DNA of 64,000 bases from Blastococcus xanthinilyticus (lineage in GTDB: Bacteria; Actinomycetota; Actinomycetes; Mycobacteriales; Geodermatophilaceae), in NCBI RefSeq assembly GCF_008124835.1, contig NZ_VNHW01000002.1, forward strand, positions 248,001 through 312,000. Reading direction: 5' to 3'. Of this stretch, positions 19,883 through 28,212 are shown in pieces; within the stretch, counting starts at the first letter, position 1, and each line of letters starts with the position of its first letter. A program made the position numbers and the translations under genes. Below the pieces are notes generated by a model. That model worked only from the letters and a program-made list of their open reading frames with translations. It ran no database searches and was not told the origin of the DNA.

Positions 19883-21159
19883 TGGCCGGGCACGACGCGA
19901 TCGACGTCATCCGGGCCAAGCGGGACGGGTCCGAGCTCACGGCCGACCAGATCGGCTGGGTCATCGGCGCCTACACCGGTGGTGCGGTCCCCGACGAGCA
20001 GATGAGCGCCCTGCTCATGGCGATCTTCTTCCGGGGCATGTCACCGGACGAGCTCGCCGCCTGGACGCAGGCGATGATCGACTCCGGCGAGCGCAAGGAC
20101 CTCTCCGCGCTGGGCCGGCCGACCGCCGACAAGCACTCCACGGGGGGAGTGGGCGACAAGATCACCCTTCCGCTGGCGCCGCTGGTCGCCGCCTGCGGGG
20201 TGGCCGTGCCGCAGCTGTCGGGCCGGGGGCTCGGGCACACCGGGGGCACGCTGGACAAGCTCGAGTCGATCCCCGGCTGGCAGGCCGACGTGCACGAGGA
20301 TGCCTACCTCCGCCAGCTGCGCGAGGTCGGGGCGGTCATCTGCGCAGCCGGTCACGACCTCGCGCCGGCCGACAAGCTCCTCTACGCGCTGCGCGACGTC
20401 ACCGGCACGGTGGAGTCCATCCCGCTGATCGCCAGCTCGATCATGAGCAAGAAGATCGCCGAGGGCGCCGACGCGCTGGTTCTCGACGTGAAGACCGGCT
20501 CGGGGGCGTTCATGAAGAACGCCGACGACGCCCGGACCCTGGCCCGCACGATGGTCGGGCTGGGCGAGGCCGCCGGCGTGCGCACCGTCGCGCTGGTGAC
20601 GGCCATGGACCGGCCGCTGGGCCGCACCGCGGGCAACGCCGTCGAGGTCGCCGAGTCGGTGGAGGTGCTCGCCGGCGGTGGCCCCGCCGACGTCGTGGAG
20701 CTGACCCTCGCGCTGGCCCGGGAGATGCTGGCCGGCGCCGGCCGGGGCGACGTCGACCCCGCCGACGCGCTCCGCGACGGCCGGGCGATGGACGTCTGGC
20801 GCCGGATGATCGCCGCCCAGGGCGGCGACCCGGACGCGCCGCTGCCGCAGCCGGCCGAGCGGCACGTCGTGACCGCACCGGCCACCGGCACCCTGACCCG
20901 GCTGGACTCCTACGCCCTCGGGGTGGCCGCCTGGCGCCTCGGCGCCGGGCGCGCCCGCAAGGAGGACCCGGTGCAGGCCGCCGCCGGCGTCACCTGGACC
21001 GCCGGTGTGGGGGAGCGGGTGACCGCGGGTCAGCCGCTGCTGGAGCTGCAGACCGACGACGCCGGCCGCATCCCGCGGGCGCTGGAGGCGCTCGAGGGCG
21101 CCATCGGCATCGACACCGGCGAGCAGCCCCTGCCCCTGGTCCTCGACCGCATCGAATGA
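19882..21159 (+). CDS. deoA: Thymidine phosphorylase
   Basis: A 425-residue pyrimidine nucleoside phosphorylase that splits thymidine or deoxyuridine to base and deoxyribose-1-phosphate. It shows the signature SGRGLGHTGGTLDKLESIPG near residue 112, KHSTGGVGDK near 84, VKTGSGAFMK near 203, and the C-terminal domain with ALGVAAWRLGAGRARKED. The ATG shares a base with the cdd stop (TGATG). Its TGA stop codon is the first element of intergenic repeat copy A. Confidence 0.95.
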   Translation: MAGHDAIDVIRAKRDGSELTADQIGWVIGAYTGGAVPDEQMSALLMAIFFRGMSPDELAAWTQAMIDSGERKDLSALGRPTADKHSTGGVGDKITLPLAPLVAACGVAVPQLSGRGLGHTGGTLDKLESIPGWQADVHEDAYLRQLREVGAVICAAGHDLAPADKLLYALRDVTGTVESIPLIASSIMSKKIAEGADALVLDVKTGSGAFMKNADDARTLARTMVGLGEAAGVRTVALVTAMDRPLGRTAGNAVEVAESVEVLAGGGPADVVELTLALAREMLAGAGRGDVDPADALRDGRAMDVWRRMIAAQGGDPDAPLPQPAERHVVTAPATGTLTRLDSYALGVAAWRLGAGRARKEDPVQAAAGVTWTAGVGERVTAGQPLLELQTDDAGRIPRALEALEGAIGIDTGEQPLPLVLDRIE

Positions 21160-21265
21160 CACCGCGACCCTCCGGGCCGCACCGCCACCAGGAGCCGTCC
21201 CCCACCGCCGCGGAGCCGCTGCGTCACCCCTGCGCGGACCCCTCCGGGGCCCACTCGGCGCGACA
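21157..21265 (+). repeat. Structured intergenic element, copy A
   Basis: A 109-bp stretch, from the deoA stop codon to 22 bases before the ABC ATPase gene, that is clearly related to 22975-23081. Shared words include tgacaccgcg, gccgtcc, cctgcgcgga and cccactcgg. It contains CCCC-tcc-GGGG type hairpins but is less symmetrical than copy B. Confidence 0.75.
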
Positions 21266-21274
21266 GGGCAGGGA

Positions 21275-21286
21275 GACTGTCTTCTC
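21275..21286 (+). promoter_or_regulatory. Possible leaderless promoter of the ABC-2 exporter operon
   Basis: GACTGT (21275-21280) followed by six bases and the GTG at 21287 fits the leaderless spacing seen elsewhere in the window, although the hexamer is a weak match. Confidence 0.4.
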
Positions 21287-22180
21287 GTGATCCGATCGAC
21301 GGCGGCGGCGTCCCCGCAGCACTCCTCCCCGCCCGATCCCGAGGCCGCCATCTCCATCCGCGGCCTGGTCAAGCGATACGGCGACCGCGCCGTCGTCGAC
21401 GGTCTGGACCTGGACATCCACCGGGGCGAGATCTTCGCGCTGCTCGGCCCCAACGGGGCCGGCAAGACCACCACCGTGGAGATCTGCGAGGGCTACCGCG
21501 ACCGGGACGGCGGCGAGGTGCGCGTGCTCGGGGTGGACCCGGCGAAGGGCGGGCGGAGCTGGAAGGCCGATCTGGGCATCGTGCTCCAGTCCGGCGCCGG
21601 CGACAGCCAGCTGTCGGTGCGCGAGCTGCTGACCGCGCAGGCGTCCTACTTCGCCGACCCGCGCGACCCCGACGAGGTGCTCGAACTGGTCGGGCTGACC
21701 GACAAGGCCGGTGCCCGCGGGCGCACGCTCTCGGGCGGGCAGCGCCGCCGGCTGGACGTGGCGCTGGGCATCGTCGGCCGGCCCCGGCTGCTGTTCCTCG
21801 ACGAGCCGACCACCGGGTTCGACCCGGAGGCGCGCCGCCAGTTCTGGGCGCTGATCCGCTCGCTGCGGGAGCTCGGCACCACGATGCTGCTGACCACCCA
21901 CTACCTGGACGAGGCCGAGGAGCTGGCCGACCGGGTGGGCGTCATCGCGCGCGGGCAGCTGGCCGAGGTCGCCGTCCCGACGGCGCTGGGTGGGCGGGGC
22001 ACCGCCCCGGCGGTGGTCAGCTGGACCGAGGACGGCGTCCGGCGGCACGCCGAGACCGCCACCCCCACGGCCTTCGTCGCCGAGCTCGCCGCGCACTTCC
22101 CCGGTGAGGTGCCCGACCTCGCGGTGAGCCGGCCCAGCCTGGAGGACGTCTACCTCACGATGATCGGGGACGGGTCGTGA
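21287..22180 (+). CDS. ABC-2 type exporter ATP-binding protein
   Basis: A 297-residue ATPase. Walker A is GPNGAGKTT near residue 53, signature LSGGQRRRLD near 147, and Walker B LLFLDEPTTGFDPEARRQ near 167, followed by the H-loop TTHYLDEAEELADRV. The family (DRA/CcmA-like) powers drug, antibiotic or lipid exporters; the substrate cannot be read from the sequence. The GTG lacks a Shine-Dalgarno site. It overlaps the permease gene by GTGA. The pair sits between two copies of a structured intergenic repeat, within a salvage block it does not obviously belong to. Confidence 0.93.
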   Translation: MIRSTAAASPQHSSPPDPEAAISIRGLVKRYGDRAVVDGLDLDIHRGEIFALLGPNGAGKTTTVEICEGYRDRDGGEVRVLGVDPAKGGRSWKADLGIVLQSGAGDSQLSVRELLTAQASYFADPRDPDEVLELVGLTDKAGARGRTLSGGQRRRLDVALGIVGRPRLLFLDEPTTGFDPEARRQFWALIRSLRELGTTMLLTTHYLDEAEELADRVGVIARGQLAEVAVPTALGGRGTAPAVVSWTEDGVRRHAETATPTAFVAELAAHFPGEVPDLAVSRPSLEDVYLTMIGDGS

Positions 22181-22971
22181 CCACCGCGCTGCCGTCGCTG
22201 GGCCGGGTCTCCCGCACCCGGGCCGGCGTCGAGCTCAAGGAGTTCTTCCGGCAGCGGGAGTCGGTCGTGTTCACCCTGCTGTTCCCGGTCATCCTGCTGC
22301 TGGGCCTGGGCGCGGTGCTCGACTACGACCTCGGCTCCGGCGTCGACTTCCCGCAGTACTTCATGGCCGGGGTGATCGCCGCCGGCATCGTCGGGGCCAG
22401 CCTGCAGAACATGGCCATCCACATCGCCGGCGAGCGCTCCGACGGCACGCTCAAGGCCCTGGCCGGCAGCCCCATGCCCAAGACCGCCTACTTCGTGGGC
22501 AAGGTGGTGCAGGTCGTCGCGGTCACCGCCGCCACGATCGCGATCCTGCTGCTGGTGGGCGTGCTGGTCTTCGGCATCGACCTCCCGTCGGGCACGGACT
22601 GGCTGACCTTCGCCTGGGTCACCGTCCTGGGCGCGGCCGCCTGCACGCTGCTCGGCATCGCGGTCTCCTCGCTCGCCCGCAACGCGCGCTCCGCGTCGGC
22701 CACGATCACGCCGATCGCCCTCGTGCTGGAGTTCATCTCCGGCGTCTTCATGCCCTTCGACCAGGTGCCCGGCTGGCTGCAGGACGTCGCCGCGGTCTTC
22801 CCGGTCAAGTGGCTGGCGCAGGGCCTGCGGTCGGTGTTCCTGCCCGACTCCCTCGCCGCGAGCGAGCCGGCCGGCTCCTGGGAGCTGGGCACCGTCGCCG
22901 TCGTCCTGTCCGTCTGGTGCGTCGCGGGCCTCTTCCTCTGCGCGGCCACCTTCCGCTGGCAGGACCGATGA
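22177..22971 (+). CDS. ABC-2 type exporter permease
   Basis: A 264-residue membrane protein with six hydrophobic segments, starting SVVFTLLFPVILLLGLG, and an N-terminal cytoplasmic stretch. It has the ABC-2 signature region near residues 200-215 (ISGVFMPFDQVPGWLQDVAAVFP). It forms the exporter with the ATPase upstream, whose stop it overlaps. Copy B of the structured repeat begins three bases after its stop codon. Confidence 0.92.
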   Translation: MTTALPSLGRVSRTRAGVELKEFFRQRESVVFTLLFPVILLLGLGAVLDYDLGSGVDFPQYFMAGVIAAGIVGASLQNMAIHIAGERSDGTLKALAGSPMPKTAYFVGKVVQVVAVTAATIAILLLVGVLVFGIDLPSGTDWLTFAWVTVLGAAACTLLGIAVSSLARNARSASATITPIALVLEFISGVFMPFDQVPGWLQDVAAVFPVKWLAQGLRSVFLPDSLAASEPAGSWELGTVAVVLSVWCVAGLFLCAATFRWQDR

Positions 22972-22974
22972 CGG

Positions 22975-23081
22975 TGACACCGCGGTCCTCCGGACCGCAC
23001 CGCGGCCAGGTGCCGTCCCGGCTGCGATGAGCCCCTTCGTCGTCCCTGCGCGGAGGCCTCCGGCCCCCACTCGGGACGACA
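22975..23081 (+). repeat. Structured intergenic element, copy B
   Basis: A 107-bp relative of copy A (21157-21265). It has three clean inverted repeats: GCGGTCC/GGACCGC (22982-22998, three-base loop), a central CGGAGGCCTCCG palindrome, and the outer GTCGTCCC (23039-23046) / GGGACGAC (23073-23080). It fills the gap between the permease and the add promoter. Confidence 0.78.
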
Positions 23082-23097
23082 CGGATCGGCGGGTCGG

Positions 23098-23109
23098 TAG
23101 CTTTCCCGT
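23098..23109 (+). promoter_or_regulatory. Leaderless promoter of add
   Basis: TAGCTT (23098-23103) is followed by six bases and the GTG at 23110. Confidence 0.6.
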
Positions 23110-24180
23110 GTGCCTGCTCCGCTGAACTCCGCCAACGTCCGTCGCGCCCCCAAGGTGCTTCTGCACGACCACCTGGACGGCGGGCTGCGGCCGCAGACCG
23201 TGCTCGAGCTGGCCGACGAGATCGGTTACCGCGAGCTCCCCGCGTCCGACGCCGAGAGCCTGGGCCGCTGGTTCCGGGAGGCCGCGGACTCCGGGTCGCT
23301 GGTGCAGTACCTGGAGACGTTCGCGCACACCGTCGGGGTCATGCAGACCCCCGACGCGGTGCAGCGGGTGGCCCGCGAGTGCGCGCTGGACCTCGCCGCC
23401 GACGGCGTCGTGTACGCCGAGGTGCGCATGGCCCCCGAGCTGCTGGCCGGGATGCCGCTGGAGACGGCCGTCGAGGCGATGCTCGACGGGTACGCCCAGG
23501 GCACCCGGGAGGCCGCCGCGGCGGGCACCCCGATCCGCGTCGGCACGCTCCTGTGCGCCATGCGCCAGGCCGACCGCTGGGACGAGATCGCGGAGCTGGT
23601 GGTGCGCTACCGCGACGCCGGCGTGGTCGGCTTCGACCTGGCCGGGCCGGAGATCGGCTTCCCGCCGGACCGCCTCCCCTCGGCGCTGGCGATCCTCGAC
23701 CGCGGGCACGCCCACCGGACGATCCACGCCGGTGAGGCCGCGGGCATCGACAGCATCGCCGCGGCCCTGGAGGGTGCCGGGGCCGAGCGGCTCGGCCACG
23801 GCGTGCGGATCGCCGACGAGGTCGGGGAGGACGGGGCACTGGGTCCGGTGGCGCAGCGGGTGCGCGACGAGCGGGTGCCGCTCGAGATCGCCCCGTCGTC
23901 GAACGTGCAGACCGGCGCCTACCCGTCGCTGGCCGCCCACCCGGTGGACCGGCTGCACCGCCTCGGCTTCACCGTCACCCTGAACACCGACAACCGGCTG
24001 ATGAGCGGGGTCTCGGTGACCAGCGAGGTCACCGACGTCGCGACGACGTTCGGCTGGAGCTGGCAGGACGTGCAGACGGTGACCGAGCGCGCCCTCGCCG
24101 CGGCGTTCCTGGACGAGGGGGAGCGGCAGCGGCTGCTCGACGACGTCGTCTGGCCGGGGTACGCGGCGCTCGGGAGCTGA
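23110..24180 (+). CDS. add: Adenosine deaminase
   Basis: A 356-residue zinc amidohydrolase that converts adenosine and deoxyadenosine to inosine forms. The metal-binding HDHLDGGLRP lies near residue 16, HAGEAAG near 206, the catalytic LGHGVRIADE near 228, and NTDNRLMSG near 292 holds the late metal Asp. The length fits the actinobacterial enzyme. The GTG directly follows a -10 box, so it has its own leaderless promoter despite lying in the salvage region. Inosine produced here could be cleaved by the purine nucleoside phosphorylase at 39.1-39.9 kb. Confidence 0.94.
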   Translation: MPAPLNSANVRRAPKVLLHDHLDGGLRPQTVLELADEIGYRELPASDAESLGRWFREAADSGSLVQYLETFAHTVGVMQTPDAVQRVARECALDLAADGVVYAEVRMAPELLAGMPLETAVEAMLDGYAQGTREAAAAGTPIRVGTLLCAMRQADRWDEIAELVVRYRDAGVVGFDLAGPEIGFPPDRLPSALAILDRGHAHRTIHAGEAAGIDSIAAALEGAGAERLGHGVRIADEVGEDGALGPVAQRVRDERVPLEIAPSSNVQTGAYPSLAAHPVDRLHRLGFTVTLNTDNRLMSGVSVTSEVTDVATTFGWSWQDVQTVTERALAAAFLDEGERQRLLDDVVWPGYAALGS

Positions 24181-24184
24181 CACG

Positions 24185-24880
24185 GTGCTGCTGCTGCTCG
24201 ACGCTCCGGCCGGCCAGAGCTGGGCGCAGCTGGGCCACCTCGGGCTGGCCTTCGTCCTGTCGGCGCTGATCGGCTTCGAGCGGGAGCTGCGGCAGAAGGC
24301 GGCGGGGCTGCGGACCCTCACTGTCGTGGGCTTCGCCGCGGCGCTGTTCATGGTGATCAGCCAGGCGGAGTTCGGCGACTCCCGCGTGGCGGCCCAGGTG
24401 GTCTCCGGGCTGGGCTTCATCGGCGGCGGCCTGATCTTCGTGCGCCGCGACGCCGTCCGCGGGCTGACCACGGCCGCCGTCGTCTGGCTGACCGCCGCCG
24501 TCGGCATGGCGGCGGGGGCGGGGCTGTGGCTGTTCGCGATCGCCGCGACGGCGGCGCACTTCCTCGTCGCCTACGGGTTCACCCCGCTCGCCCACCGGCT
24601 GTCCGGCCGGACGACCCGGGTGCACTCCCTGACGCTGACCTACCGGGACGGCGAAGGGGTGCTGCGCCGGGCGCTCGCGGAGTGCACCGAGCGCGGGTTC
24701 ACCGTGCGCGACCTGGCCACCGCCGCCGGGGACGGCGGGGACGGCACTGCCGCCCGGCAGGCGACCGTGCGGCTCTCGGTGGAGGGCGCCGGCCCGGTGA
24801 CCGGGCTCGCGGCCTGGCTCGCCGACCTGGACGGCGTGCTGGCCGTCACCGCCGGTGACCCCGACGAAGAGGCCGACTGA
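24185..24880 (+). CDS. MgtC/SapB family membrane protein
   Basis: A 231-residue protein. The N-terminal MgtC domain (about 12-140) has LAFVLSALIGFERELRQKAAGLRT and GLGFIGGGLIFVRRDAVRGLTTAA, which are the family hallmarks, plus four to five hydrophobic segments. A soluble C-terminal domain (about 150-225) looks like an ACT-type fold. MgtC proteins affect growth at low magnesium and modulate the ATP synthase in pathogens; the role in a free-living species is unclear. The GTG lies four bases after the add stop, so it is probably co-transcribed. The -10/leader of the helicase gene follows. Confidence 0.87.
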   Translation: MLLLLDAPAGQSWAQLGHLGLAFVLSALIGFERELRQKAAGLRTLTVVGFAAALFMVISQAEFGDSRVAAQVVSGLGFIGGGLIFVRRDAVRGLTTAAVVWLTAAVGMAAGAGLWLFAIAATAAHFLVAYGFTPLAHRLSGRTTRVHSLTLTYRDGEGVLRRALAECTERGFTVRDLATAAGDGGDGTAARQATVRLSVEGAGPVTGLAAWLADLDGVLAVTAGDPDEEAD

Positions 24881-24951
24881 GCAAGCCCGCGGCGGGGCCG
24901 GGTGGGCGCCGTCACCCCCGGACGCGGGAACAGCATCGCGATCTTCGCTGC

Positions 24952-25137
24952 TAACCTGGGCGTACCGGCACAAGGCCGGTCATCCTCCCGGACGGTTTGT
25001 CCGGGCACGAGCGCATCCGTGCAGATCCCGCGTTCCATCCCTGGGCGCCACGATCGCCAAGTGAGGACGCCGGTACGTGACGGTGCTCCTCCTCTTTCAC
25101 GGGACGCGCTCCGAGCAGTATCGGAGCCCCACCCCGC
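24952..25137 (+). promoter_or_regulatory. Promoter and structured leader of the DEAD-box helicase gene
   Basis: A TAACCT -10 box (24952-24957) would give a leader of about 170 bases. It contains three hairpins: CCGGC/GCCGG around 24964-24980, CCCGGAC/GTCCGGG around 24988-25006, and the perfect GCTCCGA (25108-25114) / TCGGAGC (25121-25127). The last lies ten bases before the ATG, where a Shine-Dalgarno site would be expected and none is seen. A cold- or growth-regulated leader is plausible but unproven. The rest of the 257-bp gap holds nothing I recognise. Confidence 0.5.
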
Positions 25138-26679
25138 ATGTCTTTGGTCCACCCTGCCGCGTTCGAGTCCTCCGCGACCGAGAACGCTGTCGAGAACACC
25201 ACTGAAAACATCAACCGAAACACGGTCGAGGCTCCTGCGGCGGCGGACGCCGCCGAGGCGCCGGCCGGCCCCACCTTCGGCCAGCTGGGCCTGCCCCAGC
25301 AGCTGGTGACCGCGCTCGAGCGGCGCGGCATCCACCGCCCCTTCGCCATCCAGACCTCCGCCCTGCCCGACGCGCTCGCCGGGCGCGACGTGCTCGGCAA
25401 GGCCGCCACGGGCTCGGGCAAGACCCTCGCCTTCGGCCTGCCGCTGCTCGCCCGCATCGGCGCCGAGGTCAAGCACGGCCGGCGGGCCCCCCGCGGCCTG
25501 GTGCTCGTGCCCACCCGTGAGCTCGCCCAGCAGGTGCACGACAACCTCGCCCCGCTCGGGCAGGCGACCGGCGTGCAGCTGGCCACCGTGTACGGCGGTG
25601 CGCCCATGTACCGCCAGATCCAGCAGCTGCGCCGTGGCGTCGACGTCGTCATCGCCACCCCGGGCCGGCTGCAGGACCTGATCAGCCAGGGTGAGTGCAC
25701 CCTGGCCGAGGTTGTCGTCACCGTCCTCGACGAGGCCGATTTCATGGCCGACCTGGGCTTCCTCCCGGTCGTCAAGGAGCTGCTCGACCAGACCGACCGC
25801 AAGGCCCAGCGCCTGCTGTTCTCGGCGACGCTGGACGGCGAGGTCGACTCGCTGGTCCGCCGCTACCTCAAGGACCCGGCCCGGCACGAGGTCAAGCGGG
25901 CCGGCGATGACGCCCCGCCGGCCGAGCACCTGGCCTTCACCCTCGCCTTCCGCGACAAGCTGCAGGTGGCCACCGAGCTGGCCGCCCGCCCGGGGCGGAC
26001 GATCATCTTCGCCCGCACCCAGCTGGGCGTGGACCGGCTGGCCGAGAACCTGCAGGCCGCCGGCATCAAGGCCGAGGCCATCCACGGCGGTCTGCCCCAG
26101 TCCGCGCGCAAGCGCGCGCTGGAGGAGTTCACCGACGCCCGGTCGCCGGTGCTCGTCGCCACGGACGTCGCCGCGCGCGGCATCCACGTCGACGACGTCT
26201 CGCTGGTCCTGCACTACGACCCGCCGACGGACGCCAAGACCTACCTGCACCGTTCGGGCCGCACCGCCCGCGCCGGCGCCGCCGGCGTCGTGGTCTCGCT
26301 CCTGCTGCCCGACCAGGTGGGGCAGGCCAAGCGCCGGTTCCGCACCGCGAAGGTCGACCCGCCGCTGGACCGCACCCGGCCCGGCGACAAGCCGATCATC
26401 GAGCTGGTCGCCTCCGGTGTGGCGGTGGAGCCCAAGGAGCGCACCCAGCGCGACATGCGGCGTGGTGGCGGTGGCTTCGGTGGCCGTCCCCGTCGGGACG
26501 GTGACCGCCCGACCGGTGGCTCCCGCGGTGGCCCGCGCCGCTCGTTCGGCGACAAGCCGCGGCCGGCCGGTGAGCGCTCGTCGGGGTCCTCCTACGGCGA
26601 GCGGTCCTCCGGCGGCTCGTACGGCGACCGCAGCCGCTCCGGCGGGCGGCCCGGCCGCCCGTCGCGCTACGGCAGCTGA
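25138..26679 (+). CDS. DEAD-box RNA helicase
   Basis: A 513-residue helicase. After a variable N-terminus rich in Glu, Asn and Ala, the Q-motif region lies near residue 50-75 (FGQLGLPQQLVTALERRGI, PFAIQTSALP). Motif I is AATGSGKT near 89-96. PTRELAQQ, TPGR and the DEAD box (VLDEADFMADLGF, near 198) follow, then SAT, the second RecA domain with TDVAARGIH, and motif VI HRSGRTARAG. The C-terminal tail from about 440 is rich in Arg, Gly and Ser and probably binds RNA. Such helicases act in ribosome assembly and mRNA decay. It is monocistronic, with a structured leader and a strong terminator. Confidence 0.95.
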   Translation: MSLVHPAAFESSATENAVENTTENINRNTVEAPAAADAAEAPAGPTFGQLGLPQQLVTALERRGIHRPFAIQTSALPDALAGRDVLGKAATGSGKTLAFGLPLLARIGAEVKHGRRAPRGLVLVPTRELAQQVHDNLAPLGQATGVQLATVYGGAPMYRQIQQLRRGVDVVIATPGRLQDLISQGECTLAEVVVTVLDEADFMADLGFLPVVKELLDQTDRKAQRLLFSATLDGEVDSLVRRYLKDPARHEVKRAGDDAPPAEHLAFTLAFRDKLQVATELAARPGRTIIFARTQLGVDRLAENLQAAGIKAEAIHGGLPQSARKRALEEFTDARSPVLVATDVAARGIHVDDVSLVLHYDPPTDAKTYLHRSGRTARAGAAGVVVSLLLPDQVGQAKRRFRTAKVDPPLDRTRPGDKPIIELVASGVAVEPKERTQRDMRRGGGGFGGRPRRDGDRPTGGSRGGPRRSFGDKPRPAGERSSGSSYGERSSGGSYGDRSRSGGRPGRPSRYGS

Positions 26680-26693
26680 TCGACCCACCTGTT

Positions 26694-26741
26694 CGACGAA
26701 GCGGCCGGTCCCGGGAACTCCCGGGGCCGGCCGCTTCGTCG
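26694..26741. terminator. Very strong terminator after the helicase gene
   Basis: CGACGAAGCGGCCGG pairs with CCGGCCGCTTCGTCG, and an inner CCCGGGA/TCCCGGG continues the stem around a short loop. It lies 15 bp after the helicase stop and may serve both that gene and the convergent gene ending at 26784. Confidence 0.9.
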
Positions 26742-26783
26742 TTCGAGGGGGCCTGGTCTCCGGAGGGCCTGTCTCCGGACGGC

Positions 26784-28121
26784 CTAGTCGCGGAAGACCA
26801 GTGCCCCGCTGACCTGGGACACGACCTCGTCCCAGGCCGGGCGGAGCTGCGCGGCCTCGGCGGCGGGGAGCGCGGCGTCCGGCTCGTGGTCGGCGCGCGC
26901 CACCGTCCGGCCCAGCGGCGCCGTTGGCGCCAGCAGCTCCTCGGCCCGGCGCAGCCCGGCGTACTCGGCGAGGTCCCGCACCCCCTCCACCGGCTGCAGC
27001 AGCGCCCGGTGCGGCACCAGGCCGGCGGCGCCGTCGGCGACCTCGCCGAGCACCTCGGAGACCTCGGTGAGGTCGTAGCGGTCCTGCTCGGCGGGCAGCG
27101 GCGGGGTGTCGGTGTCGGCCACCTCCGGCCAGGAGGCGATCTCGGTGAGGTCGTGCGGCTCGCTGCCCGAGCAGAAGCGGGACAGGGCCGCGGGGGTGTC
27201 GAACACGAACACCTCGCCGTCCCGGCCGAGGAAGCGGGCGACGTCCTCGACGTAGCAGCGCAGCGTCACCCCGGCGCCCTCGGGCACGACGATCTCCACC
27301 GGCAGGATGCCGACGGCCTCCCAGAACTCCGCGGCGGCGGCGACGTCCGCGGGGGAGGCGGTGACCCGGCCGCTGCGGCCGATGGTGCGCACCCCGGCGG
27401 AGGTGGCCGAGGCGGCGGTCGCCCCGCCGGCGACGGGCGCGGGGGCCTCGTCGGCCCGGTCGTCGTCCAGCGCGGCCGGGTCGTCGTCGGACTCCGACGT
27501 CGACGGGTACTCCGCGAGCGTCGCGCTGCCGGCCCCGGTCCAGTCGAAGTGCTCGTTGAGCTCCTCGACGACGTCCTCCCACAGGTCGTCGAGGACGGTG
27601 CCGACACCGATCCAGGCGTCCTCGCCGGAGCGCCCGACGAAGGCCTCGGGGCCGAGGCCCAGGGAGCCGATCTCCGGCTTGCCGGCCAGCTCGGCGACGG
27701 CCTCGAACTCGTCGTCGTCGTCCTCGTCGCTGGTATCCAGGCACTCGGCGAGCCGGCTGACGATGTCCACCGTCGCGGCCAGCTCCTCCACGGCCCACCG
27801 GTCGGGGTCCTCGGCGGCGATGTCGTAGACGCCGTCCAGGTCGTAGCGGTGGTCGTCGTCGGGGGTCAGCTCGTCGGCGCCGAGCCCGGCGACCACCGGC
27901 CACACCGGGTGGTCGGACAGGTCGTGGTCGGTGCTGGTGCGGCAGAAGGCCGCGAGCTTGGCCGGCGTCGGGAAGAGGTGGACGGTCGCGGTGTCACCCT
28001 CGGTGGTGCCGAGGAACGCCTGCCACTCCTCGCCGTCCTCCTCCCACGGCGGAGCCCACAGGGTGTATCCGGTGCGGTCGTCGAGGGTGAGTGCGATGGG
28101 GACGATGCTGGGCCTGGCCAC
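26784..28121 (-). CDS. Unrecognised acidic protein with internally duplicated domain
   Basis: A 445-residue cytoplasmic protein with no signal peptide or membrane segment. Two related halves can be seen. Near residues 55-105 is VHLFPTPAKLAAFCR, DHDLSDHPVWPVV and HRYDLDGVYDI. Near 315-370 is VFVFDTPAALSRFCS, PHDLTEIASWPEV and DRYDLTEVSEVL. An acidic DEDDDDEFEAV stretch and a Thr/Ser/Ala/Asp-rich linker lie between them. I recall similar actinobacterial proteins carrying the label primosomal protein, but nothing here supports a role in replication. The GTG at 28121 was chosen for GGCAGGA upstream; a GTG at 28142 is possible. Confidence 0.65.
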   Translation of the reverse strand: MARPSIVPIALTLDDRTGYTLWAPPWEEDGEEWQAFLGTTEGDTATVHLFPTPAKLAAFCRTSTDHDLSDHPVWPVVAGLGADELTPDDDHRYDLDGVYDIAAEDPDRWAVEELAATVDIVSRLAECLDTSDEDDDDEFEAVAELAGKPEIGSLGLGPEAFVGRSGEDAWIGVGTVLDDLWEDVVEELNEHFDWTGAGSATLAEYPSTSESDDDPAALDDDRADEAPAPVAGGATAASATSAGVRTIGRSGRVTASPADVAAAAEFWEAVGILPVEIVVPEGAGVTLRCYVEDVARFLGRDGEVFVFDTPAALSRFCSGSEPHDLTEIASWPEVADTDTPPLPAEQDRYDLTEVSEVLGEVADGAAGLVPHRALLQPVEGVRDLAEYAGLRRAEELLAPTAPLGRTVARADHEPDAALPAAEAAQLRPAWDEVVSQVSGALVFRD

Positions 28122-28212
28122 GACGCGATCCTGCCCGATCACCCTGGGAGCGCGCTGCCCGGTTCCCGGCGTGGCCCCCCGCGCCCTCAGGAGTTCGGGG
28201 CTCGCGAGGCGG

